From the NCBI GenBank assembly GCA_017985015.1, contig JAGNYI010000010.1:1-64000 (forward strand): a DNA stretch of 64,000 nt. The letters run 5' to 3'. The notes beneath the pieces were generated by a model, which saw only the letters and a list, made by a program, of their open reading frames with translations, was not told where the DNA came from and made no database searches. Shown here one piece after another: positions 27,626 through 42,388 of the stretch (position 1 is the first letter of the stretch; the number at the start of each line of letters is the position of its first letter). Origin of the DNA: Giesbergeria sp. GTDB lineage: Bacteria > Pseudomonadota > Gammaproteobacteria > Burkholderiales > Burkholderiaceae_C. A program made the translations under genes and the position numbers.

Positions 27626-28702
27626 TCATGCCAGCAACTCCTCGTTTTGATAAAAGCAGGTGTGTTCGCCGAGAACCCGCAACCAGACGGTCTCGCCCAC
27701 CGAAGGCACCATGGTTTCCGGAGCCAGACGGGCACGCAAGACCTGCCCATCCACTTCGGCCGTCAGCAGGAAATAGGTGCCAATATCCTGCACGCGCACC
27801 ACGCTGCACGGCAGCGCTCCGGGTGCATCCGGAGCCGTCAGGGCGAGGTATTCCGGGCGCACGCCCACCTGGAGCGGGCCATCGGGCAGGTTCAGTTGCC
27901 GCGATGCGGCGAGCGCATGGCCCGCCAATTGCAGGCGCCCGCCCCGGTGCTGCGCCGAGAGAAAATTCATCCCTGGCGAGCCAATGAAATGCCCCACGAA
28001 AACGTGCTGGGGCCGCTCGAACAAGGCGTCCGCCGCGCCCACCTGCACGGCGCGTCCTCGCGTCATCACCACCACTTCGTCGGCAAAGGTAAGCGCCTCC
28101 ACCTGATCGTGCGTCACGTAGATCAGCGTGAGCTTGAGTTCGTGGTGAATCTGCTTGAGCTTGCGGCGCAACTTCCATTTGAGGTGCGGATCGATCACGG
28201 TCAGCGGTTCATCGAACAGCACCGCAGCCACATCGGGACGAACCAGACCGCGCCCGAGCGAAATCTTCTGCTTGGCGTCGGCCGCCAGACCGGCGGCGCG
28301 CTGATCGAGTTGGCCGCTCAGCTCCAGCATTTCGGCGATGGTGCCCACACGTTCGCGAATCTGCGATTCCGGCATCTTGCGATTGCGCAGCGGAAAAGCC
28401 AGGTTTTCCGCCACGGTCATGGTGTCGTAGATGACCGGAAACTGAAACACCTGCGCGATGTTGCGCTCCTGCGGGCTGGCACGGGTCATGTCGCGGCCGT
28501 CAAAATGCACGCTGCCGCGCGACGGCACGAGGAGGCCCGAGACGATATTGAGCATGGTGGTTTTGCCACAGCCTGATGGACCCAACAGCGCATAGGCGCC
28601 GCCATCGGCAAATTCCATCTTCAGTGGCAAAAGCGCGTAGTCGCTGTCGTCTTGCGGATTGGCCTTGTACGCGTGGGCCAGATCAAGGGTGATGCGTGCC
28701 AT
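27626..28702 (-). CDS. glpT: Glycerol ABC transporter, ATPase GlpT (degenerate signature)
   Basis: A 358-residue ABC ATPase of the MalK/UgpC class with an OB-fold regulatory domain at the C-terminus (PLQVGVRPEYLAL). Walker A is GPSGCGKT (41-48) and Walker B VLFDEPL. The signature LSGGQ is replaced by LAADAKQKISLGRGL (139-153), which leaves Gln-Lys and the downstream Leu-Gly-Arg but no Gly-Gly. As I recall, GlpT proteins of rhizobial glycerol systems share this change, so the protein probably works as a heterodimer partner of GlpS. ATG 28702 follows GGAGGAG and begins 1 base after the glpS stop. Confidence 0.9.
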   Translation of the reverse strand: MARITLDLAHAYKANPQDDSDYALLPLKMEFADGGAYALLGPSGCGKTTMLNIVSGLLVPSRGSVHFDGRDMTRASPQERNIAQVFQFPVIYDTMTVAENLAFPLRNRKMPESQIRERVGTIAEMLELSGQLDQRAAGLAADAKQKISLGRGLVRPDVAAVLFDEPLTVIDPHLKWKLRRKLKQIHHELKLTLIYVTHDQVEALTFADEVVVMTRGRAVQVGAADALFERPQHVFVGHFIGSPGMNFLSAQHRGGRLQLAGHALAASRQLNLPDGPLQVGVRPEYLALTAPDAPGALPCSVVRVQDIGTYFLLTAEVDGQVLRARLAPETMVPSVGETVWLRVLGEHTCFYQNEELLA

Positions 28703-28703
28703 C

Positions 28704-29783
<1,080 letters not shown>

Positions 29784-29840
29784 GCCTGCTCCGACGCACG
29801 CGAGGCGGCGACGGCCTGCTTCCAAAGTGCCTTCAGTATT

Positions 29841-29920
29841 TTTCGCATTCGTTCATTTTTGTTCCTTTTGATTCGTATTGAACCCGTGTTTACCCCTAAA
29901 CGATTCCTTTTTGTTCGATT
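29841..29920. promoter_or_regulatory. Candidate GlpR operator array (TTC every 10 bp)
   Basis: In the divergent glpS-glpR gap, TTC triplets occur at 29842, 29852, 29862 and 29872, exactly 10 bp apart, within an A/T-rich stretch such as GTTCATTTTT and GTTCCTTTTG. Two more lie at 29904 and 29914 (GATTCC, GTTCGATT), 32 bp (three turns) further on. The known E. coli GlpR site contains ATGTTCG. Same-face tandem half-sites are inferred; no binding data exist here. Confidence 0.55.
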
Positions 29921-29932
29921 TAAAGTGGTCGT

Positions 29933-30700
29933 GTGAATACCAACCCGCGACAACTCCTCTTGCTCAAAGAAGTGCACGCGCGCCAATCCACTACGGTGGA
30001 GCAGCTCGCCGAGACCCTGGGCGTCACCCTGCAAACCGTGCGGCGCGACGTACAGCGTCTGGCCGACGAAGGCCTGCTCACGCGTTTTCATGGTGGGGTG
30101 CGTGTCCCCGGATCCACGGTGGAAAACATTGCGCACACGCAGCGCGAGACGCTGAACGCGGCCGAGAAGACCCGCATTGCGCGCCACGTGGCGCGCCAAA
30201 TTCCAGACAACTGCTCGCTGATCCTCAACATCGGCACCACCACCGAGGCGGTTGCGCGCGCGCTGCTGCACCACAAGGGTCTGCGCGTCATCACCAACAA
30301 CCTCAACGTGGCCGCCATCCTGAGCAGCAACCCGGAATGCGAGGTCATCGTGGCCGGCGGCGTGGTGCGCCCGCGCGACCGCGGCATCGTCGGCGAAACA
30401 GCGGTGGATTTCATGCGCCAGTTCAAGGTAGACATCGCCGTAATAGGCATCTCGGGCATTGAGGCCGATGGTTCGCTGCGCGACTTCGACTACCGCGAAG
30501 TGAAGGTGGCACAAACCGTGATCGCGCAGTCGCGCCAGGTCTGGCTGGCGGCCGATCACAGCAAGTTCAACCGGCCGGCGATGGTGCAGCTCGCTACGCT
30601 GGCACAGATCGACCGCTTAATCACCGATTCGCCGCCACCCGAGCCCTTTCCTGTGCTTCTGCGGGACGCAGGCGTGGTCTGCGACATCGCCCCCGCCTGA
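29933..30700 (+). CDS. glpR: DeoR-family glycerol regulator GlpR
   Basis: A 255-residue DeoR-type regulator. The N-terminal winged helix-turn-helix is QLLLLKEVHARQSTTVEQLAETLGVTLQTVRRDVQRL, here named by its first and last residues only as the QSTTVEQLAE and VTLQTVRRDV parts. The C-terminal sensor domain carries NIGTTTEAVARAL, the sugar-phosphate-binding motif, and ISGIEADGSLRDFD. Family members repress glycerol genes until glycerol 3-phosphate binds. It starts with GTG 29933. It is followed 33 bases later by glpK and faces the transporter operon, so it probably controls both. Confidence 0.9.
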   Translation: MNTNPRQLLLLKEVHARQSTTVEQLAETLGVTLQTVRRDVQRLADEGLLTRFHGGVRVPGSTVENIAHTQRETLNAAEKTRIARHVARQIPDNCSLILNIGTTTEAVARALLHHKGLRVITNNLNVAAILSSNPECEVIVAGGVVRPRDRGIVGETAVDFMRQFKVDIAVIGISGIEADGSLRDFDYREVKVAQTVIAQSRQVWLAADHSKFNRPAMVQLATLAQIDRLITDSPPPEPFPVLLRDAGVVCDIAPA

Positions 30701-30733
30701 CGTCCGTGTTCCGCAAACCGTTTCCACCCTGCC

Positions 30734-32314
<1,581 letters not shown>

Positions 32315-32375
32315 ATGGATGGGTCTGGGCGACAATCCGGCTCCCGCAGTTTGCGCCCACCAGATAGACCCAACC

Positions 32376-33221
32376 ATGTCCGACACTGCCGCCCCAGCCC
32401 CCTCTGTACCCGCGTCCGCCATTGCCTTCATTGGCGGCGGCAACATGGCCAGCGCGCTGATTGGCGGCCTGCTGGCGCAAGGCATGGCACCGACGCAGAT
32501 TGAAGTGGTCGAGCCCTCGGAAGCGGCCCGCAGCAGCTTGCTGGCGCAGTTCGGCATCACCGCGCAGGCCCTTCCCGGCCCGCAACTGCGCGCGGCCGAT
32601 CTGGTGGTCTGGGCCGTCAAGCCGCAGGTGTTTCGCGAAGCGGCGCTGCAGGCGCGCCCACTGACGAGCGCCGCCTTGCACCTGAGCGTGGCTGCGGGCA
32701 TCCGCAGCAGCAGCATTGCGCAGTGGCTGGGCACCGAGCGCGTCGTGCGCGCCATGCCCAACACCCCGGCACTGATTGGCCGCGGCATGAGCGCACTGTT
32801 TGCACGCAAAGCCGTCGATGCCCTGGAACGAAAACGTGTTGAGCAGCTGATGGCACCCACCGGCGAGATGTTGTGGGTGGAGGAAGAGCCCCTGCTCGAC
32901 GCCGTGACCGCCCTGTCGGGCTCCGGCCCCGCCTATGTCTTCTATTTCCTCGAAGCCATGACCCGCGCCGGCACCTCGATGGGCTTGAGCGAAGCGCAGG
33001 CGCACCAGTTGGCGGTGGGCACCTTCGCCGGTGCTGCCGAGCTGGCACGCCAGTCGGACGAAGCGCCCGCCGTGCTGCGCCAGCGCGTCACCTCCAAGGG
33101 CGGGACCACCCACGCCGCCATCGAATCCATGGAGCATGCCGGTGTCGCTGACGCACTGGTGCAAGCCATTGAAGCGGCGCAGCAACGGGCGCACGAGCTG
33201 GGCGACGAATTCGGCACCTGA
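32376..33221 (+). CDS. proC: Pyrroline-5-carboxylate reductase
   Basis: A 281-residue NAD(P)H-dependent enzyme that makes proline in the last biosynthetic step. The N-terminal nucleotide-binding motif is IAFIGGGNMASALIGGLLAQG (first 20 residues of it start IAFIGGGNMA). The C-terminal signature TALSGSGPAYVFYFLEAM and LRQRVTSKGGTTHAAI are conserved. The ATG at 32376 (MSDTAAPAPS) is preferred over a longer frame that has no family counterpart. It is convergent with ubiA across a repeat-type hairpin. Confidence 0.96.
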   Translation: MSDTAAPAPSVPASAIAFIGGGNMASALIGGLLAQGMAPTQIEVVEPSEAARSSLLAQFGITAQALPGPQLRAADLVVWAVKPQVFREAALQARPLTSAALHLSVAAGIRSSSIAQWLGTERVVRAMPNTPALIGRGMSALFARKAVDALERKRVEQLMAPTGEMLWVEEEPLLDAVTALSGSGPAYVFYFLEAMTRAGTSMGLSEAQAHQLAVGTFAGAAELARQSDEAPAVLRQRVTSKGGTTHAAIESMEHAGVADALVQAIEAAQQRAHELGDEFGT

Positions 33222-33265
33222 GCGCCTGCGCATTCGGATGCTGCCCGAGGCGATAATTTTAGATA

Positions 33266-33322
33266 TTTTTGGCCTCTAGCGCTTATCTGGTAAGCGTTAG
33301 CAGCTATTTTTTTGATAGCTAT
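33266..33322. repeat. Short palindromic repeat, copy 2
   Basis: TGGCCTCTAGCGCTTATC and GGTAAGCGTTAGCAGCTAT give the arms, followed by TTTTTTTGATAGCTAT. It lies between the convergent proC and ubiA genes and could act as a bidirectional terminator, as the hairpin is followed by seven T on the plus strand. Confidence 0.85.
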
Positions 33323-34206
33323 TTGCGCAACAGGGTATCCACCACGATGCCGGCAAACAGCGTCAGCCCGATCCAGTGGTTCAGCCGAAAAGCGCGAAAG
33401 CATCCGTCGCGCGTGCGCCCCCGGATCATCTGCCCGTGCCAGGCCACCTGTGCCAGCACCAGCAACAGCGCGCAGCCCAAGGGCATGCCAAAGCCCTGCC
33501 CCACCAGCGCCACCCCCCAGATCAGCACCAGCGCCAGGTAGCAAGCGAGCACCACGGCGACGTCGAATCGGCCCAGCGTAATGGCGGAGGTCTTCATGCC
33601 GATCCTCAGGTCGTCGTCCCGGTCGACCATGGCGTATTCGGTGTCGTATGCCAGCACCCAGCACCAGTTGCCAAGCAAAAGCCAGGCGGCCAGCACCGGC
33701 ACCTCGTTGGTCACGGCGGCAAAAGCCATCGGAATGCCAAAACTGAAAGCCACGCCCAGCACCGCCTGCGGCATGGACACGTACCGCTTGGCAAACGGGT
33801 AAATCACGGTGATCGCCAGCGCCGCTACCGACCAGACTATGGTCACCGCGTTGGTCAACAGCACCAAACCAAAAGCGGCGGCGGCCAGCACTGCGGCCAG
33901 GGTGAGCGCCTCGCGCACGGTGACCGCCCCGGTGGTCACCGGCCGCTGCGCCGTGCGCTTGACGTGGCGGTCAAACTCGCGATCGGCCACATCATTGACG
34001 CAGCAACCCGCGCTGCGCATCAAAATGGTGCCCAGGGTGAACACCGTGAGCAGCCGCCAACCCGGAAAACCGCCCGCCGCAATCCACAGCGCGGAAAGGG
34101 TCGGCCACAGCAGCAGCAGCCAACCGGCGGGCCGATTCCAGCGGATGAGGTCAAGGTAGAGGGCAAGGCGTGTGCGTGCGGCGGACATGGCGGACAGAAA
34201 AGTCAT
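33319..34206 (-). CDS. ubiA: 4-hydroxybenzoate octaprenyltransferase
   Basis: A 295-residue membrane prenyltransferase that joins a polyprenyl chain to 4-hydroxybenzoate in ubiquinone synthesis. About eight to nine hydrophobic segments are visible. The two Asp-rich, Mg-diphosphate-binding motifs are [12 protein letters not shown] and [19 protein letters not shown] 34206 ([14 protein letters not shown]) is used; ATG 34188 six codons later is equally possible. Its C-terminus overlaps the repeat by a few bases. Start is divergent from the hybrid kinase. Confidence 0.95.
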   Translation of the reverse strand: MTFLSAMSAARTRLALYLDLIRWNRPAGWLLLLWPTLSALWIAAGGFPGWRLLTVFTLGTILMRSAGCCVNDVADREFDRHVKRTAQRPVTTGAVTVREALTLAAVLAAAAFGLVLLTNAVTIVWSVAALAITVIYPFAKRYVSMPQAVLGVAFSFGIPMAFAAVTNEVPVLAAWLLLGNWCWVLAYDTEYAMVDRDDDLRIGMKTSAITLGRFDVAVVLACYLALVLIWGVALVGQGFGMPLGCALLLVLAQVAWHGQMIRGRTRDGCFRAFRLNHWIGLTLFAGIVVDTLLRK

Positions 34207-34352
34207 CAAACGGCGCTGCAGAAGAGCAACCCCCGGCGGCGCTGAGGAATGTAGCAGCCAGCTTCCGGGGTCAAGCGCTTGCCCACACGAGCACCGTCGG
34301 TGTTTTGACGACAATGGCCCATTGCCAGACCGATCCATCGAGAAACTCCGCG

Positions 34353-37775
<3,423 letters not shown>

Positions 37776-37787
37776 GCTGATTGGTTC

Positions 37788-38627
37788 ATGCCCCACCGCA
37801 AGCTTTCAAAAACGGCGGACATTGAGCAGCGGCTGCTGATCGATGCCATCTACCTGCGCTACCACTACGACTTTCGCTCGTATGCCCAGGCGTCGCTGCG
37901 CCGCCGCCTGAATACCGCGCTGACGCAGTTCCAGTGCAAGACCCTTTCGCAATTGCAGGACCGCGTGCTGCACGAGCCCGAGGTGTTTGCCGGCATGCTC
38001 GAATACCTGACCGTGCAGGTGAGCGACATGTTCCGCGACCCCGACTACTTCCGCGCGCTGCGCGAACAGGTGCTGCCGCATTTGCGCACCTACCCCTCGC
38101 TCAAAATCTGGGTGGCAGGCTGCAGCGCGGGCGAAGAGGTGTATTCGCTGGCCGTACTGCTGCAGGAAGCCGGACTGCTGGAACGCACCCTCATCTACGC
38201 TACCGACATCAACCCCAAAGCCCTGCAGGCCGCAAGTGCCGGCGTGTTCGACGTCGAGCGCGTTCCGGCTTTCTCGCAGAACCACGCCGCCTCGGGCGCC
38301 GTGAGCTCGCTGTCGGACTACTACACCGCCGCCTACGGCCGCGTGGTGTTCCACAAGTCGCTGCGCGATCACATGGTGTTCTCGGACCACAGCCTGGCGA
38401 CGGACAGCGTGTTTTCCGAAGTGCACCTGGTGTCGTGCCGCAACGTGCTGATCTATTTCGAGCGCGCGCTGCAGGACCGCGCCCTCGGGCTGTTTCGCGA
38501 AGCGCTGTGCCACCGCGGCTTTCTGGGCCTGGGCAGCAAGGAATCGCTGCGTTTTTCCGCCCATACCGACGCGTTTGAGGACTTCGTTCCGCTGCAGCGC
38601 ATTTACCGCAAGAAATCTTCGGCATGA
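37788..38627 (+). CDS. CheR-type protein-glutamate methyltransferase
   Basis: A 279-residue SAM-dependent methyltransferase. The helical N-terminal domain includes YLRYHYDFRSYAQASLRRRL; VSDMFRDPDYF corresponds to the conserved VTxFFRDxxxF; WVAGCSAGEEVYSLA is the SAM-binding motif; CRNVLIYF closes the active site. Its stop overlaps the next gene by 4 bases, so it is coupled to the CheB-like gene. It lies in a kinase operon, not a chemotaxis operon, so it may modify the adjacent hybrid kinase or a chemoreceptor elsewhere; this is inference. Confidence 0.9.
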   Translation: MPHRKLSKTADIEQRLLIDAIYLRYHYDFRSYAQASLRRRLNTALTQFQCKTLSQLQDRVLHEPEVFAGMLEYLTVQVSDMFRDPDYFRALREQVLPHLRTYPSLKIWVAGCSAGEEVYSLAVLLQEAGLLERTLIYATDINPKALQAASAGVFDVERVPAFSQNHAASGAVSSLSDYYTAAYGRVVFHKSLRDHMVFSDHSLATDSVFSEVHLVSCRNVLIYFERALQDRALGLFREALCHRGFLGLGSKESLRFSAHTDAFEDFVPLQRIYRKKSSA

Positions 38628-39217
38628 ACTCGCCCACCCGAACTTTCGAGGCCATTGTGATGGGCGGCTCTGCCGGCGCCATCGACGCCTTGCTGACGAT
38701 TCTTCCCGCCTTGCCGGCCACGCTGCGCGCCAGCGTGATCGTGGCCCTGCATGTCCAGCGCGACCGCCCCAGCCTGCTCACCCAAGTGTTTGGCCCGCGC
38801 TGCGCCCTGCCCGTGCACGAAGCGCAAGACAACGAACCGCTCGAACCCGGCACCATCGTGTTCGCTCCGCCGGACTACCACCTGCTGCTCGACACCGGGC
38901 CGCGGTTGAGCCTCTCGTTGGATGCGCCGCTCCATTTTTCGCGCCCTGCCATCGACTTTCTTTTTGAATCGGCCGCCGACCTGCTGGGCCAGCGCCTGAT
39001 CGGAATCCTGCTCTCAGGCGCCAACGCCGACGGCGCGCAAGGCCTAGCCGCCATTGATCAGGCCCAGGGCCTGTGCATCGTGCAGACGCCCGACAGCGCC
39101 TCCTCACCCACCATGCCACGGGCTGCGCTTTCACTGATCCCGCAGGTTCCCCATGTCCTGAGCCCTGCGGCGATAGCCGAAACCCTCAACCGCCTGCATG
39201 CACGAGGATTGCTGTGA
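38624..39217 (+). CDS. Receiver-less CheB-type methylesterase
   Basis: A 197-residue protein consisting only of the CheB catalytic domain. The catalytic triad is visible: S16 in GGSAG, H43 in ALHVQRD, and D136 in SGANADGAQG. The family's N-terminal receiver is absent, so activity is not controlled by direct phosphorylation of the same chain. The gene overlaps cheR at its start and the next kinase at its end (GTGA), an arrangement that suggests coordinated, stoichiometric translation. Confidence 0.9.
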   Translation: MNSPTRTFEAIVMGGSAGAIDALLTILPALPATLRASVIVALHVQRDRPSLLTQVFGPRCALPVHEAQDNEPLEPGTIVFAPPDYHLLLDTGPRLSLSLDAPLHFSRPAIDFLFESAADLLGQRLIGILLSGANADGAQGLAAIDQAQGLCIVQTPDSASSPTMPRAALSLIPQVPHVLSPAAIAETLNRLHARGLL

Positions 39218-40374
39218 AACGATCTGCCAGTCTGGATGCGCAAGGCGAGACGCCCGTCAAGTGCCTGATCGTCGACGACATTGCCGAGAATCTCGTTGCC
39301 CTCGAAGCCTTGCTGCACAGGGACGATCTGCTGGTCCTTCAGGCGCGATCGGGTACCGAAGCCCTGGAACTGCTGCTCGAACACGGCGACATTGCGCTCG
39401 CGCTGCTCGACGTGCAAATGCCTGAAATGAACGGCTTCGAGTTGGCCGAGATGATCCGCGGGCGCGAGCGCACACGCCACATTCCCCTGATTTTCATCAC
39501 TGCTGGCTCCCAAAACATCGACTGGCAGTTCAAGGGCTACGACGCCGGGGCCGTGGATTTCCTCTACAAGCCCATTGATCCCCATATGCTGCTCAGCAAG
39601 GTGGAGGTGTTCTTCACCCTGCACCGCCAGAAGCGCGCGTTGGCACGCGAACTGGCCGAGCGCACGGAAGCGCTGCGCATCAACGAAATGTTCATGGCCG
39701 TGCTGAGCCACGACCTGCGCACGCCGCTGACCTCAGTCACCCTGGCATCGGGAGCGCTGGTACGTGCCTGCACGGACGAAAAGAGCAAGGCGCTGGCGAC
39801 TCGCATCCTGTCCAGCGCGCGGCGCATGGACGGCATGATTGAAGACTTGCTGGACCTCACACGCATTCGCCAGCACGGAAGCTTAAGCCTGCAACCGACT
39901 GCGCTTGATCTCGGCGAACTGTGCGCCAAGGTGGTTGAGGAACTGCGAGACCACAGCGACCGGGAAGTGGTGCTCAGCAGCGCGGGCGATCTTTCGGGTT
40001 CTTGGGACGCGGACCGCCTGGCCCAGGTGCTGACCAACCTGCTTGGCAATGCCCAGCGGCATGGCGCAGCCGATCAACCCATTGGCTTGCACCTGGATGG
40101 CACCCAGAAGGGCGCCGTCCGCATCGAGACGAGCAATGGCGGTTGCATTCCTGCCGAGCTGCTGCCGGTGCTGTTCGAGCCGTTTCGTGGGGGCGAGACC
40201 AAAGGCGGCCGGCGCGATGGACTGGGCCTGGGCCTCTACATCGTGCAGCAAATCGTCAGCAACCACGGCGGTAGCCTTGAGGTGCACAGCGCGGACCATT
40301 CCACCCGCTTTACCGTGACGCTTCCGCGAAACACTGGACAGCCGCTTAATCGACCAGGTTGCTGCCGGCGGTAA
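39214..40374 (+). CDS. Receiver-histidine kinase hybrid
   Basis: A 386-residue cytoplasmic protein with an N-terminal receiver domain (D66 in LLDVQMPEMNG) followed by a histidine kinase core (H166 in LSHDLRTPLT) and an ATPase domain whose GLGLGLYIVQQI motif is intact. No transmembrane segment. The start is GTG 39214 with GAGGA 7 bases upstream, overlapping cheB by four bases. It could receive phosphate from the triple-receiver kinase upstream. Its 3' end overlaps the convergent response regulator gene by 29 bases. Confidence 0.88.
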   Translation: MKRSASLDAQGETPVKCLIVDDIAENLVALEALLHRDDLLVLQARSGTEALELLLEHGDIALALLDVQMPEMNGFELAEMIRGRERTRHIPLIFITAGSQNIDWQFKGYDAGAVDFLYKPIDPHMLLSKVEVFFTLHRQKRALARELAERTEALRINEMFMAVLSHDLRTPLTSVTLASGALVRACTDEKSKALATRILSSARRMDGMIEDLLDLTRIRQHGSLSLQPTALDLGELCAKVVEELRDHSDREVVLSSAGDLSGSWDADRLAQVLTNLLGNAQRHGAADQPIGLHLDGTQKGAVRIETSNGGCIPAELLPVLFEPFRGGETKGGRRDGLGLGLYIVQQIVSNHGGSLEVHSADHSTRFTVTLPRNTGQPLNRPGCCRR

Positions 40375-40723
40375 GCGCTTGCTCAATCTCATCGAGCAGG
40401 GCGTCGAGCTGCTCCACGTCAAAAGGCTTGAGCAGCGTGCGCACATGCGGCCCCCAGGCCAACGCATGCTTGCCCAGCTCGTAGCCCGTGCACAGCACCA
40501 CCCAGCGGTCCGGGTTCTTGGCCAACAGCTGGTGCGCAAACTCGGTCCCCGAGATTCCGGGCAGGCTCACGTCGCTCACCACCACATCGAAGGGGGTCTG
40601 CACATCCTGCGCCATCCCCTGCTCTGCGCTTTCGCACAGCACCACCGAGCGGCCCTCGCCCTGCATCAGCATGCCGATGGTTTCGCGCAGATCCTCGTGG
40701 TCTTCAACGTACAAAATTCGCAT
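40346..40723 (-). CDS. Single-domain response regulator
   Basis: A 125-residue stand-alone receiver domain. It begins MRILYVEDHEDLRETIGMLM; the acceptor is D51 in VVSDVSLPG, and the conserved Thr/Ser and Lys are in LCTGYE and LLKPF. It has no output domain, so it probably acts as a phosphate shuttle or protein-interaction switch. It converges on and overlaps the 3' end of the hybrid kinase by 29 bases, with opposite transcription. It may belong to the same signalling circuit. Confidence 0.88.
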   Translation of the reverse strand: MRILYVEDHEDLRETIGMLMQGEGRSVVLCESAEQGMAQDVQTPFDVVVSDVSLPGISGTEFAHQLLAKNPDRWVVLCTGYELGKHALAWGPHVRTLLKPFDVEQLDALLDEIEQALTAGSNLVD

Positions 40724-40820
40724 GGAATGCTGGCCGAACCCGTATGGTGGTCAATCCAACGATCATCTCAAGAACGACGCGCTCAACTTTGTAGGACGAC
40801 GTCTTGAAACCAGGCTGCGC

Positions 40821-41339
40821 CTACTCCTCCAGCAGCGAGCGCAGCATCCAGGCGGTCTGCTCGTGCACTGTCAGGCGCTGGGTGAGCAGGTCGGCCGTGG
40901 GCTCGTCGCCCACCTTGTCGGCCAGCGGGAACAGTTCGCGCGCCGTGCGCGCCACCGCCTCATGGCCGGTCACCAGCACGCGCACCATTTCCAGTGCGCG
41001 CGGTGGCGTAGCGGGCGCGTCGGGCAGGCTGGCAAGCTTGCCGAACTGGGCGTAGGAACCCGGCGCCACATGGCCAAGCGAGCGGATGCGCTCGGCAATC
41101 GGGTCCACCGCGTTCCACAGCTCGGTGTACTGGCCCATGAACATCAGGTGCAGGGTGTTGAACATCGGCCCTGTGACGTTCCAATGGAAGTTGTGCGTGG
41201 TCAGGTACAGGGTGTAGGTGTCCGCCAGCAGGTGCGAAAGGCCTTTGGCAATGCCGGCGCGGTCTTTCTCGGAAATACCGATGTTGATGCGCGGCACGGC
41301 AGCGGTTTTGCTGGTGTTTTTGGCGGGTGCTTTGGCCAT
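40821..41339 (-). CDS. dps: Dps ferritin-like DNA-protecting protein
   Basis: A 172-residue Dps/miniferritin. The N-terminal Ala/Lys-rich tail ([17 protein letters not shown]) suits DNA binding. The ferroxidase ligands lie in [12 protein letters not shown] and in the [11 protein letters not shown] helix. Dodecamers oxidise Fe(II) with H2O2 and shield DNA. ATG 41339 follows AAGGAGAA. It sits 55 bases downstream of oxyR on the same strand, and its own -10 box is in that gap, as expected for a peroxide-induced gene. Confidence 0.94.
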   Translation of the reverse strand: MAKAPAKNTSKTAAVPRINIGISEKDRAGIAKGLSHLLADTYTLYLTTHNFHWNVTGPMFNTLHLMFMGQYTELWNAVDPIAERIRSLGHVAPGSYAQFGKLASLPDAPATPPRALEMVRVLVTGHEAVARTARELFPLADKVGDEPTADLLTQRLTVHEQTAWMLRSLLEE

Positions 41340-41380
41340 TGGGTTCTCCTTGATGCGGTTAAGAGCAGTCACTCCGATCC

Positions 41381-41386
41381 ACTATA
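41381..41386 (-). promoter_or_regulatory. Candidate -10 box of dps
   Basis: TATAGT on the minus strand, 42 bases before the dps start codon, fits a -10 element (5 of 6). No recognisable -35 is present, which is normal for promoters that depend on an activator such as OxyR. OxyR dependence is inferred. Confidence 0.45.
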
Positions 41387-41394
41387 GGCCGCAT

Positions 41395-42360
41395 TCAGGT
41401 GAGGCGTTTGACGCCGGGCAAGCCGCAGGCCACCACCGCATTGCGCAGCGCGGCAATCGCCTCGTAGCGCGTGAAGCTGCGCCGCCACACCAGCACCACG
41501 CGGCGCGTGGGCGGGGCGCTGCCGTCGGGCTCCACGATGGGCAGGTAACGGATGTGCGGGTCGTCGGCGTGGCGCCGCCGGGGGGCACTGGTCAGCGCCC
41601 CATCAGGCACGGCCAGACGCGGCACCAGCGTCACGCCCATACCGGCGGCAACCATGTGTTTGATGGTTTCCAGCGACGAGCCCTCAAAGCGCTTGTGAAT
41701 GCCGTCGCCCTGCGGAGCCACCCGAGCAAATTCGGGGCACACCTCCAGCACATGGTCGCGAAAACAATGGCCGGCGCCCAGCAGCAGCACCTGTTCGTTC
41801 TTGAGCTCGGCGGTGGATACCGACGCTTGCGCCGCCAGCGGGTGTTTGCCCGGCACGGCGGCCAGAAAGGGTTCGTCGTACAGCGCCGCAGTGGCCAGGC
41901 CCGCATCGGGGAACGGCTCTGCCAGGATGGCGCAGTCGATCTCGCCAGTGCGCAGCATTTCCAGCAGCTTGACCGTGAAATTCTCTTGCAGCACCAGCGG
42001 CATCTGCGGCGTGTGCTCGATCACGCTGTGCACCAGCTCAGGCAACAGGTACGGGCCGATGGTGTAGATCACGCCCAGCGTGAGCGCCCCGGCCAACGGA
42101 TCTTTGCCACGGCGCGCCAGCTCCTTGATGGCCGCGGCCTGTTCCAGCACCACCTGCGCCTGGCGCACGATTTCATCGCCCAGCGGCGTGACCGACACAT
42201 CGCCCGCGCTGCGCTCGAAGAGCTTGAGATCAAGCTCTTCTTCAAGCTTCTTCACTGCCACCGACAAGGTGGGTTGCGAGACATGACAGGCCTCGGCCGC
42301 ACGGCCGAAATGGCGTTCACGCGCTACGGCGACGATGTATTTGAGTTCGGTGAGGGTCAT
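41395..42360 (-). CDS. oxyR: Hydrogen peroxide sensor OxyR
   Basis: A 321-residue LysR-type regulator. The N-terminal helix-turn-helix is ERHFGRAAEACHVSQPTLSV. The two redox cysteines sit at residues 199 and 208 (GAGHCFRDHVLEVCPE), the same numbers as in E. coli OxyR, and form the peroxide-sensing disulfide. This numbering also supports ATG 42360 over an in-frame TTG four codons earlier. Its neighbours are recG upstream and dps downstream, a classic target. Confidence 0.95.
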   Translation of the reverse strand: MTLTELKYIVAVARERHFGRAAEACHVSQPTLSVAVKKLEEELDLKLFERSAGDVSVTPLGDEIVRQAQVVLEQAAAIKELARRGKDPLAGALTLGVIYTIGPYLLPELVHSVIEHTPQMPLVLQENFTVKLLEMLRTGEIDCAILAEPFPDAGLATAALYDEPFLAAVPGKHPLAAQASVSTAELKNEQVLLLGAGHCFRDHVLEVCPEFARVAPQGDGIHKRFEGSSLETIKHMVAAGMGVTLVPRLAVPDGALTSAPRRRHADDPHIRYLPIVEPDGSAPPTRRVVLVWRRSFTRYEAIAALRNAVVACGLPGVKRLT

Positions 42361-42388
42361 AGGTGCAGGCAATCATCGCGGGCGCAAA

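Noticed and set aside
29784-29932. Short ORF starting ATGAACGAATGCG in the glpS leader
   Set aside because: Only seven codons (MNECEKY) before a stop, with no ribosome binding site and no reason to expect a regulatory uORF.
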